Positions 43,559 through 50,711 of a stretch of 64,000 bases of DNA are shown in pieces. Source of the DNA: Phaeocystidibacter sp965659415 (lineage in GTDB: Bacteria > Bacteroidota > Bacteroidia > Flavobacteriales > Schleiferiaceae); the NCBI GenBank assembly GCA_965659415.1, contig CBFHVA010000007.1, forward strand, positions 1 to 64,000, in the 5' to 3' direction. Below the pieces are notes generated by a model. The model did not search any database, was not told the DNA's origin, and saw nothing but the letters and a program-made list of their open reading frames with translations. A program made the translations under genes and the position numbers. Position 1 is the stretch's first letter, and the number at the start of each line of letters is the position of its first letter.

Positions 43559-44119
43559 TTAAGCTACGGTGTTAGCGCTCAATTTTGACTCTACCGTTTC
43601 TTTGGCAGCCATTAGAGCAAAGCCATAGGCCAAGGTTCCTAGTATAGTTCCTTTGAGGAAAGGAAGGCCCATGGCGTAAGAACTCATTAACCCATTGAAA
43701 TCCTGGGTATATGTTGGATTGCCTAGCCAAGCACCAAAATTGGTAGTGAGGAAGAAGAACAGACTCGCCCCCAAACCGAATAACGTAAATCGCAAGGCTC
43801 CTGAAAGCTTAGCTCGCTTCATGGCGAATTTACCTGCCAACGCGATCAATATATAGGAGCCATAAACGTATACCATTCCCGAATAGAAGAATCCAATTCC
43901 TTCATTGTACTGGGCGTACGTCGTATTGTAGAGCACCATATCGCTCAAAAGTACCGCGGCTACTGGAATAAGGACAGCTAATTCCTTGCGCTTAATCCAA
44001 GCACCACCTACAAGCGAAACGGCCAATACTGCAGTGAAATTCCCGATATGAGGGATAAAACGACTGAAAGCGGCAACGAGCAAAAGGGCTACTACGAGTA
44101 GAAGAGAATTACGATTCAT
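43559..44119 (-). CDS. DUF6580-type membrane protein resembling an ECF transporter S component
   Basis: A 186-aa protein with about six membrane helices. The layout (NFTAVLAVSLVGGAWIKRKELAVLIPVAAVLLSDMVL, YVYGSYILIALAGKF, TTNFGAWLG, PFLKGTILGTLAYGFALM) is like the S components of energy-coupling-factor vitamin transporters and the DUF6580 family. No ECF ATPase or T gene is beside it. Next to the B12 uptake operon, it is a candidate inner-membrane partner, but it has its own promoter and no riboswitch. Function not established. Confidence 0.6.
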   Translation of the reverse strand: MNRNSLLLVVALLLVAAFSRFIPHIGNFTAVLAVSLVGGAWIKRKELAVLIPVAAVLLSDMVLYNTTYAQYNEGIGFFYSGMVYVYGSYILIALAGKFAMKRAKLSGALRFTLFGLGASLFFFLTTNFGAWLGNPTYTQDFNGLMSSYAMGLPFLKGTILGTLAYGFALMAAKETVESKLSANTVA

Positions 44120-44137
44120 TTTCCTAATGATTTAACG

Positions 44138-44168
44138 CAAAGGTAAGCAGGTGATTCTGAACTCCCAA
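44138..44168 (-). promoter_or_regulatory. Bacteroidota-type promoter of the DUF6580 - FAD oxidase operon
   Basis: Minus-strand TTG (44168-44166), 20-bp spacer, TACCTTTG (44145-44138). Exact match to consensus, with a leader of about 12 nt. Confidence 0.7.
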
Positions 44169-44170
44169 TT

Positions 44171-45442
44171 TTAGCCTCGATAGAGTTCATACGCTTTTCT
44201 CTCAAGCTCTTCGCGTTTGTCTGGATGAGCAATGGCAATCATGGCTGCAATGCGTTCACGAATCGACTTCCCATATAAATCAGCAACTCCGTACTCCGTA
44301 ATCACATAATGAACGTGAGCACGCGTGGTTACTACTCCCGCACCTGGTTTTAATTCCGGTACAATCTTACTCAAACCCTTAGCCGTAACACTGCCAAGCG
44401 CAATGATGGGCTTGCCTCCTTCAGAGAGCGACGCACCTCTAATGAAGTCCATTTGTCCGCCTACTCCCGAATAAAAACGGGTACCTATACTATCCGCACA
44501 TACTTGTCCGGTTACGTCTACTTCAATCGCACTGTTAATAGCCACCACCTTGGGATTTTTCCGAATCACGGATACATCGTTCACATAAGCGATATCCAAC
44601 ATATTCACCATGGGATTATCGTGGATGAAGTCGTACAGCTTCTTCGTGCCAAAGGCAAAACCGCTGATTATTTTCCCTGGGTGTAATTTCTTCTGAGCAT
44701 TATTGATCACTCCTGATTCTACGAGTGGGATAATCCCATCGCTAAACATCTCAGTGTGAATACCTAAATCCTTATGTTGATTGAGCTTGGAGAGGACGGC
44801 ATTGGGAATAGATCCAATCCCCATTTGGAGCGTAGAGCCATCTTCAATCATGGAGGCTATATGCGCGCCTATCTGATCTTCCTCGTATGTTGGTGTACCT
44901 AGATCGTGTTCTGGTAACGGTTGATTGTGCTCAACAGCGTAATGAATCCTATCGATGTGAATCAGACCATCACCATGTGTTCGAGGCATGTTTTTATTAA
45001 TCTGAGCAATAACCACATCAGCCATTCGCCAAGCAGCATTGGTTGCATCTACTGAGACGCCTAGAGAACAGAATCCATGTGAGTCGGGCGGACTCACCTG
45101 AATCAGAGCTACATCCAATGGAATGATGTTTTTTCTGAAGAGCCCAGGTACTTCGCTCAGGAATGACGGAACAAATTGAGCTCTTCCGCTCCAAACTGCT
45201 TTGCGAACATTTGAACCGATGAACAGACAGTAGACATCGAAAATACCGTCATATTCTGGACCGGCATAAGATGCATCGCCGTCTGTGTGTAAGTGATAAA
45301 TTTTAACTCCATAAAGATCGCTTGATCTCCTAACCATGGCATTAACGAGCGCTTGGGGAGCAGCTGCAGCCGTGTGGATAAAGACGTTCTGTTCGGGTTT
45401 TAGAACCTTTAAGGCTTCATCGGCAGATACAAATAGTGCCAT
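44171..45442 (-). CDS. Acetyl-CoA hydrolase/CoA-transferase family protein (4-hydroxybutyrate CoA-transferase-like)
   Basis: A 423-aa class I CoA transferase/hydrolase. Seen: GFCSLGVSVD, MGIGSIPNAVLSKL, HTEMFSDGIIPLVESG, the catalytic Glu in AINSAIEVDVTGQVCADSIG, and GGQMDFIRGASLSEGGKPIIAL with the CoA-binding loop, then THYVITEYGVADL-type end (HYVITEYGVADLYGKSIRERIAAMIAIAHP). It moves CoA between acetyl-CoA and a short acid such as 4-hydroxybutyrate, propionate or succinate. Likely co-transcribed with the small membrane protein upstream (3 bp apart). Confidence 0.88.
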   Translation of the reverse strand: MALFVSADEALKVLKPEQNVFIHTAAAAPQALVNAMVRRSSDLYGVKIYHLHTDGDASYAGPEYDGIFDVYCLFIGSNVRKAVWSGRAQFVPSFLSEVPGLFRKNIIPLDVALIQVSPPDSHGFCSLGVSVDATNAAWRMADVVIAQINKNMPRTHGDGLIHIDRIHYAVEHNQPLPEHDLGTPTYEEDQIGAHIASMIEDGSTLQMGIGSIPNAVLSKLNQHKDLGIHTEMFSDGIIPLVESGVINNAQKKLHPGKIISGFAFGTKKLYDFIHDNPMVNMLDIAYVNDVSVIRKNPKVVAINSAIEVDVTGQVCADSIGTRFYSGVGGQMDFIRGASLSEGGKPIIALGSVTAKGLSKIVPELKPGAGVVTTRAHVHYVITEYGVADLYGKSIRERIAAMIAIAHPDKREELERKAYELYRG

Positions 45443-45445
45443 TGC

Positions 45446-45634
45446 TTAGAGTAGTCGCTTGAATATGAATAGTAGAATCAATACCACCACAATTCCTAGG
45501 AGTACTCGACTTCCGCCGATGTCAAAGCGCGTGTGGGTGTTGCTGTCCTTGCGATATGACCAAAAGATAAACGCAACAAAAGCTACGGCAAAAATGGCGG
45601 CAAAAATCCAGTGTCCTGTGGTAATATTTTCCAT
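45446..45634 (-). CDS. Small two-helix membrane protein
   Basis: A 62-aa protein: helix 1 (WIFAAIFAVAFVAFIFWSY), a short basic loop (RKDSNTHTRFDIGG), helix 2 (VLLGIVVVLILLFIF) and a KRLL end. It has its own -7 box and is coupled to the CoA transferase. I do not know its role. Confidence 0.65.
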   Translation of the reverse strand: MENITTGHWIFAAIFAVAFVAFIFWSYRKDSNTHTRFDIGGSRVLLGIVVVLILLFIFKRLL

Positions 45635-45637
45635 CTC

Positions 45638-45668
45638 TTGACTTCACGAGGGTTCAAAGGTACATTTG
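45638..45668 (+). promoter_or_regulatory. Bacteroidota-type promoter of the MazG-like gene
   Basis: TTG (45638-45640), 20-bp spacer, TACATTTG (45661-45668): exact consensus. The final TTG of the -7 box can be read as a start codon of a longer frame, but it cannot be transcribed from this promoter, so ATG 45714 is the start. Confidence 0.7.
45655..45662 (-). promoter_or_regulatory. -7 box of the small membrane protein - CoA transferase operon
   Basis: Minus-strand TACCTTTG, exact TAnnTTTG. It shares its TA bases (45661-45662) with the plus-strand box, giving CAAAGGTACATTTG. Leader of about 15 nt to ATG 45634. Confidence 0.6.
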
Positions 45669-45713
45669 GCAAAACACGAAATTGCTGATAAAAATCAGCC
45701 TATTCAAGATTTT

Positions 45714-46112
45714 ATGAAAAAACAACTCGAAGCCGTTCATCATTTTCACGAAACCTATAAAATCGATCAGAAAGCGTCGCCTGTTGGACAAATTCCCGCC
45801 GAACAGTACATACTGCGATACACTTTAATGAGAGAGGAAAACGAAGAGTATTTTGAGGCGGCACAAAACAACGATATTGTTGAAATAGCTGATGCACTGG
45901 GAGATATGCTGTATATCTTATGTGGGACAATCTTGAGCCACGGAATGCAACACGTCATTGAAGAAGTGTTTGATGAAATTCAGCGAAGCAACATGTCCAA
46001 GTTAGGTGATGACGGTAACCCAATTTACCGCGAAGATGGAAAGGTGATGAAAGGACCTAACTATTTCAAGCCAAACCTTAAAGCTATTCTAGAGAAGCAC
46101 TTGAAGAGCTAG
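45714..46112 (+). CDS. MazG-like / PRA-PH-type nucleotide pyrophosphohydrolase
   Basis: A 132-aa all-alpha NTP-PPase. The metal-binding acidic pair is visible: MREENEEYFEAA (EExxE) and IVEIADALGDMLYIL (ExxD). The C-terminal DEIQRSNMSKLGDDGNPIYREDGKVMKGPNYFKP is the family's typical end. It would hydrolyse a (d)NTP or related nucleotide to the monophosphate and PPi. Start moved from TTG 45666 to ATG 45714 on promoter evidence, giving the family's usual 'MKKQLEAVHHFHE' N-terminus. Confidence 0.82.
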   Translation: MKKQLEAVHHFHETYKIDQKASPVGQIPAEQYILRYTLMREENEEYFEAAQNNDIVEIADALGDMLYILCGTILSHGMQHVIEEVFDEIQRSNMSKLGDDGNPIYREDGKVMKGPNYFKPNLKAILEKHLKS

Positions 46113-47317
46113 TAAATTTCCCGAGCAACGAGTTCGAGGTATTCAATGATTTCGCGTTCACTTTGTGTGGGATTGTGCCTTTCTGCAAGTGAAAGGGCTT
46201 CTAATGCCAGAGAACGCTCACGCATGTATATGAGCAAATCTGCACGCATGATGTAATAGAGAGCATCAGGCTCCTGTTCAATGGCAATTTTCAACCATTT
46301 TAGTCCAGCGCGTAGGGCAGAGTTGGCTCTAGAGCTGCGAGTGAGTTGACGAATTTCCTCGCTCATGATCTCTGGCGTGAGGGTCATAGTTTTTAGGAGT
46401 CGCTCGGTAACGGTGAGATAGGTGTCAAACTGCTGGGTTTGTAAGAAGTAATCCTGCCACAAATTAAGTTTCAAAATATGAAACGACTGAGTAGAGTCAA
46501 TTTTCTCCGAATGGGGAATATAGGGCAGTATACCGTATTCAATATTGACCACTTGGAGTGAATCGCGACTTGAAATAGCCTTGTCCAAATGATAGGTATA
46601 GAGTTCGTCGCAATAATTCTTCCACGGGAAATCAGGTCCTAAGGTCGAGTCGGGATTCAATCTTATGTACCTGAAAATAGGGGCATTAATATCCACAACA
46701 TATCGTGAAACATAATCCCAGTATGCCGGGATGCGTAGTGAATCCCATGACAAATTCCGTTCAAATGAGCGCAACAAAGTGGACTCGAAGTCCGTCCCGT
46801 TTAGTCGACTCAGTTGAAGGAAATTCATCCAATCGGAAGTGCTTAATGTATCGCCATCTTGCAGTGCGTAAGGGATTATGGATGGATAGTTTTTGGTGAG
46901 TTGAATCACCCTTTGATTCGTGACGTTGAACTCATTAAGCGACATGGCGCCTTCCTCGATATGCCAGACGAACTCAGCTCCAGTAATCCATACACTCGCT
47001 GGTAAAGACTGAATGTCAAATCCCTCGGCAAACTGCTCTCCGAAACGATTAGCGTTAGAACGGTTAATCAACACTGGGATGTAGTTCGAAGAAACGTATT
47101 CCCTCACTTCGCGATTTCTGAACACTTCATCAATCATAGTTTCGCAAGGCTCGCAATCGTCATCAGTATAGAAAACGAAAATCATCGTTCGGTTGCGCTC
47201 AGCTAAGGATAATGCCTGCTCCCAATCCAACAAACTGCGTATTTCTATGTAGCCGGATTGCCCGAGTATCGAGGTAGAAAATGTAATTAAAAAGGAGAGT
47301 AAGGTTAGGGTTCTCAT
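46109..47317 (-). CDS. Secreted thioredoxin-fold protein with helical C-terminal region
   Basis: A 402-aa exported protein: signal peptide 1-19 (SFLITFSTSILGQ), then a thioredoxin-like domain (~20-145) with a CEPC active site in FYTDDDCEPCETMIDEVF and the cis-Pro in QSLPASVWI. The remainder (~150-402) is helical with a TPR-like end (ALYYIMRADLLIYMRERSLALEALSLAERH). A DUF255/TlpA-like periplasmic thiol protein is likely. The start overlaps the OstA-like stop by 4 bp (ATGA). Confidence 0.72.
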   Translation of the reverse strand: MRTLTLLSFLITFSTSILGQSGYIEIRSLLDWEQALSLAERNRTMIFVFYTDDDCEPCETMIDEVFRNREVREYVSSNYIPVLINRSNANRFGEQFAEGFDIQSLPASVWITGAEFVWHIEEGAMSLNEFNVTNQRVIQLTKNYPSIIPYALQDGDTLSTSDWMNFLQLSRLNGTDFESTLLRSFERNLSWDSLRIPAYWDYVSRYVVDINAPIFRYIRLNPDSTLGPDFPWKNYCDELYTYHLDKAISSRDSLQVVNIEYGILPYIPHSEKIDSTQSFHILKLNLWQDYFLQTQQFDTYLTVTERLLKTMTLTPEIMSEEIRQLTRSSRANSALRAGLKWLKIAIEQEPDALYYIMRADLLIYMRERSLALEALSLAERHNPTQSEREIIEYLELVAREIY

Positions 47318-48810
47318 GGGAATAGATCTGAGCGCGTTGGTCGCTCGTCAAACCGAGGTCTGAAACCCTTGAGGCGCTGCTCACCCGCGGGAATGTCATC
47401 TATGGGATAAAGAACAGCATTAGGCTTGACCAGGAAGACGATGCGATGGATTTTGTTATCACGAACTCGAATCTCCAAGTCGCTACAGTCAGCCCGATTT
47501 ATTCCCAGTAATACTTCGTTCTCATCGTAGGCATTGTAGACCGTTTGTCCATTTCCTGAAACGAAGATGGTTTGAAGCTCATTATTTCGGAATCTCCCAA
47601 ACATGTCTCGACCTTTAATCTGATCGAAATAGATTTCTTCTGTTTCTGAAAGTAGAAATGCATTACCCGTCATAAAAAGACTGTCCATGTTTCCGTTACG
47701 TAGCTTCAGATCCATGTTATCGGACGTCATTTGATTCACGCCAGTCCACAAAATGGGAGACTCATACAAATGAAAAGTGGAATCAATCTCCGAATAGAAG
47801 AGTGAATCACAGCGGCCTTGAAAGTCTGACTTAAAGATTCTCACGTTGTAATAAACCTTCAAAAATCGTTCCGCGGTATCATTATTTCGATAGGTAAGTA
47901 ATGTATCTCCAGCGAGGTGAAGCGTATCTCCATCTACCTCCAAACTATAAACTGGATTCCCACTTACGAAGGCATAGCCGCTCAGCTGTTTGTACAATGC
48001 GTAGTCTCCGGTCAAAACATAACCATCCGTCGTGTCATTGAGGTAAACATTTCCAAAAACTTTTCCCCGATCCAATGCCTGATTGTAAAAAATTGAGTCG
48101 CCTTTAATGGTTTGACTCTCATTGTAGATCTCTACGCTATCCACAAACCAAGAGGTTTCATTAATAGCATCAAAGAAGCCTTTTTTGCAGATAATGTCTC
48201 CGCCTTGTCCAGAGATATTGGTGTTTCCATAGAACCATGTGCGTTCCGTTTCGCTGTGATGAAACATAGTGTCCGATTCTACGGTATAGTCATCGGTGAT
48301 GAGAAAAACGCTGTCTTTAAACGATAAGAAATGGGTATTTCCATTGTACACTCCTCGTTTGCTTTGTAGTGATTCACTCGCGCTCACGATATTGGCTCCA
48401 TTCGTGTAATAGCCCATATTGGTTGCGCGATCGAAGCGCAAAGAGGGTGTTTCTAACAACATTTGGGGATCTCGCAACACCACATCGCCATTGATTATGG
48501 CCAATCGAATATTTCCGTCGTATTCTAACTTATTGCCGTATAAATGAAGGGTGTCTCCTTGGTTGATATGCACATTTTCATAGGCAACCATGGAGTTAGA
48601 ACTCGGGTAAAAATGCGCTGAATCGCAATCCATGAGCATACCTGCATGGGCCATGCGCACATTCCCGATGAGTCTGACCATTTGAGCAGATTGACCTCGA
48701 GTTCGTTGAACTAAATCGGCGTTCTTGATCTCAATTATCTTGGGCTCTGATGATTGGCCCCAAACTGTCAGCGACAGAAGGATGAAGACAATTGTTGATG
48801 TAAATTTCAC
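47314..48810 (-). CDS. OstA-like (LptA/LptD N-domain) LPS-transport protein
   Basis: A 498-aa exported protein: signal peptide 1-19 (FILLSLTVWGQ), then a long series of beta-jellyroll repeats of the OstA/LptA type ('LIGNVRMAHAGMLMDCDSAHFYPSSN', 'VHINQGDTLHLYGNKLEYDGN', 'VFGNVYLNDTTDGYVLTGDYALY'). Bacteroidota carry such OstA-like proteins in place of, or beside, a short LptA; the role would be carrying LPS across the periplasm. Begins at a GTG codon 9 bp after the purA stop. Member of the fur - purA - ostA - thioredoxin operon. Confidence 0.82.
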   Translation of the reverse strand: MKFTSTIVFILLSLTVWGQSSEPKIIEIKNADLVQRTRGQSAQMVRLIGNVRMAHAGMLMDCDSAHFYPSSNSMVAYENVHINQGDTLHLYGNKLEYDGNIRLAIINGDVVLRDPQMLLETPSLRFDRATNMGYYTNGANIVSASESLQSKRGVYNGNTHFLSFKDSVFLITDDYTVESDTMFHHSETERTWFYGNTNISGQGGDIICKKGFFDAINETSWFVDSVEIYNESQTIKGDSIFYNQALDRGKVFGNVYLNDTTDGYVLTGDYALYKQLSGYAFVSGNPVYSLEVDGDTLHLAGDTLLTYRNNDTAERFLKVYYNVRIFKSDFQGRCDSLFYSEIDSTFHLYESPILWTGVNQMTSDNMDLKLRNGNMDSLFMTGNAFLLSETEEIYFDQIKGRDMFGRFRNNELQTIFVSGNGQTVYNAYDENEVLLGINRADCSDLEIRVRDNKIHRIVFLVKPNAVLYPIDDIPAGEQRLKGFRPRFDERPTRSDLFP

Positions 48811-48819
48811 CTTGAGAAT

Positions 48820-50085
48820 TTATCTCTCTATAGTTTGTGTTCTATCTGGACCTACAGAAATAACCTTGATAGGAACACCTGTTTTCTCTTCGATGTAGGC
48901 GATATAATAACGCAAAGACTCAGGTAATTCGTCTTCTGATTTGGCATTCGTGATATCTTCTGACCATCCAGGCAGCTCCTCGTATACTGGTTCCACCAAG
49001 TGATCTTCAATCTTGTACGGGAGATGTTCTACAATTTCCCCTCGGTATTTATAAGCGGTACACACCTTAATGGTATCCAATTCGCTCAAAACATCAGCCT
49101 TCATCATGTAAAGCTGAGTCACTCCATTGATGTCGATAGCGTACTTCAATGCTGGTAAGTCGAGCCATCCGCAACGGCGCGGGCGACCTGTAGTAGCGCC
49201 AAATTCATGGCCTCTCTCACCTAAAAACTTGCCGATTTCATCGTTTAGTTCAGTAGGGAAGGGACCGCTTCCCACACGAGTGCAGTACGCCTTGAATATC
49301 CCAAACACATCGTCGATTTTATTTGGAGAAACCCCTAAGCCCGTGCAAGCTCCTGCTGCAGTGGTATTGGATGAAGTAACGAAAGGATAAGTTCCAAAAT
49401 CGATATCGAGCAAGGTTCCTTGAGCGCCCTCCGCTAAGATGTTTTTTCCGTCCTTAAGTGCCTCGTGAATATAAGGCTCACTGTCTACGAGTTTCAAGGT
49501 TCTGAGGTATTCAACTGCTTCGAACCACTCGCTCTCCATACTTTCAAGGTCGCACTCATAATCGTAAAGCGCGATAAGCTCTTTGTGTTTGGCTTTTAAG
49601 TTGTCATAACGCGTTTGGAAATCAGGCAACTCAATATCGCCCACACGAAGGCCGTTTCTGCCTGTTTTATCCATGTAAGTGGGGCCGATACCCTTGAGCG
49701 TGCTTCCAATTTTCTTCTTGCCCTTTGCTGCCTCCGAAGCGGCATCTAACATGCGGTGTGAAGGAAGAATGAGGTGCGCTTTTCTCGAAATGTATAGATT
49801 GCGTGTAAAATCACCTTCAAATTTGGAAAGGGCATCCATTTCCTTTTTAAAAATAACAGGGTCGATTACGACGCCATTGCCCACTACGTTTATCGAATTC
49901 TCGTGGAAAATACCCGACGGAATAGTGTGGAGCACGTGCTTAATGCCATCAAACTCCAATGTGTGACCGGCATTTGGCCCACCTTGAAATCTTGCAATGA
50001 TGTCATACTTGCGCGTGAGAACGTCAACAATTTTACCTTTTCCTTCGTCTCCCCATTGGAGACCTAGTAGGATATCTACAGCCAT
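48820..50085 (-). CDS. purA: Adenylosuccinate synthetase
   Basis: A 421-aa GTP-dependent enzyme joining IMP and Asp in AMP synthesis. Seen: LLGLQWGDEGKGKIVDVL (P-loop-like), FQGGPNAGHTLEFDG, GSTLKGIGPTYMDKTGRNGLR, EGAQGTLLDIDFGTYPFVTSSNTTAAGACTGLG-type core, and VGPDRTQTI at the end. Complete. Confidence 0.98.
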   Translation of the reverse strand: MAVDILLGLQWGDEGKGKIVDVLTRKYDIIARFQGGPNAGHTLEFDGIKHVLHTIPSGIFHENSINVVGNGVVIDPVIFKKEMDALSKFEGDFTRNLYISRKAHLILPSHRMLDAASEAAKGKKKIGSTLKGIGPTYMDKTGRNGLRVGDIELPDFQTRYDNLKAKHKELIALYDYECDLESMESEWFEAVEYLRTLKLVDSEPYIHEALKDGKNILAEGAQGTLLDIDFGTYPFVTSSNTTAAGACTGLGVSPNKIDDVFGIFKAYCTRVGSGPFPTELNDEIGKFLGERGHEFGATTGRPRRCGWLDLPALKYAIDINGVTQLYMMKADVLSELDTIKVCTAYKYRGEIVEHLPYKIEDHLVEPVYEELPGWSEDITNAKSEDELPESLRYYIAYIEEKTGVPIKVISVGPDRTQTIER

Positions 50086-50100
50086 AAGGCGATTGATTTG

Positions 50101-50574
50101 TTATTGAGTGGGGTTGGTTTCTTTGTCTTCTGAAGCTTTGCCGTTCTTTCTCGCGAAGAAATAAAGCGAATGTCCGTCTACTTCTACGCCGAATACTTCT
50201 TCAATGGTCGCTTTGATTTGCTGAATTCGCGGATCGCAAAATTCGATTACTTCGCCCGTATCCGTGCAAATTACGTGATCGTGCTGTCGATTGAAGTATG
50301 ACTTCTCGTAATGAGCTTGATTTTGTCCGAATTGATGCTTGCGCACTAACCCGCATTCCAATAGGAGTTCAATCGTGTTGTAAAGAGTAGCTCTACTGAC
50401 TCGGTAATTTTTGTTCTTCATACTGATGTACAGCGATTCGATGTCGAAGTGATCCTCACTCGCATAAATCTCTTTAAGTATGGCATACCGCTCTGGAGTT
50501 TTACGTTGCCCGTTGTGCTCCAGATAATCTGTAAATACTTGCTTTACCTGCTTGAAAGCTGAATCGTCCATCAT
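50101..50574 (-). CDS. Fur-family metal-responsive transcriptional regulator
   Basis: A 157-aa Fur/Zur/PerR-type repressor: N-terminal winged helix (GQRKTPERYAILKEIYASEDHFDIESLYISMKNKNYRVSRATLYNTIELL), then the dimerisation domain with the HDH metal motif NRQHDHVICTDTGEVIEF. The usual structural CxxC zinc pair is CxxT here (ICTDTG), and no second CxxC is seen. The metal sensed is not clear. The open frame extends to 50640, but a -7 box at 50593-50600 lies inside it, so ATG 50574 is the start. It leads the operon with purA, ostA-like and thioredoxin genes. Confidence 0.85.
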   Translation of the reverse strand: MMDDSAFKQVKQVFTDYLEHNGQRKTPERYAILKEIYASEDHFDIESLYISMKNKNYRVSRATLYNTIELLLECGLVRKHQFGQNQAHYEKSYFNRQHDHVICTDTGEVIEFCDPRIQQIKATIEEVFGVEVDGHSLYFFARKNGKASEDKETNPTQ

Positions 50575-50592
50575 CAAATTTGAACCAAGGCA

Positions 50593-50600
50593 CAAAAATA
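50593..50600 (-). promoter_or_regulatory. -7 box of the fur - purA operon
   Basis: Minus-strand TATTTTTG, exact TAnnTTTG, about 18 bp before ATG 50574. No well-spaced TTG is seen. Confidence 0.5.
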
Positions 50601-50711
50601 GCAATTCAAAGCTTACGCGTAACGTTTTGAATGCGTTCAATTATGCGTTTCCACAAATAAAAGACCCTATCTTCGAACACCCAAATTATTGTTAGGTTTA
50701 CCTACGGCTTT

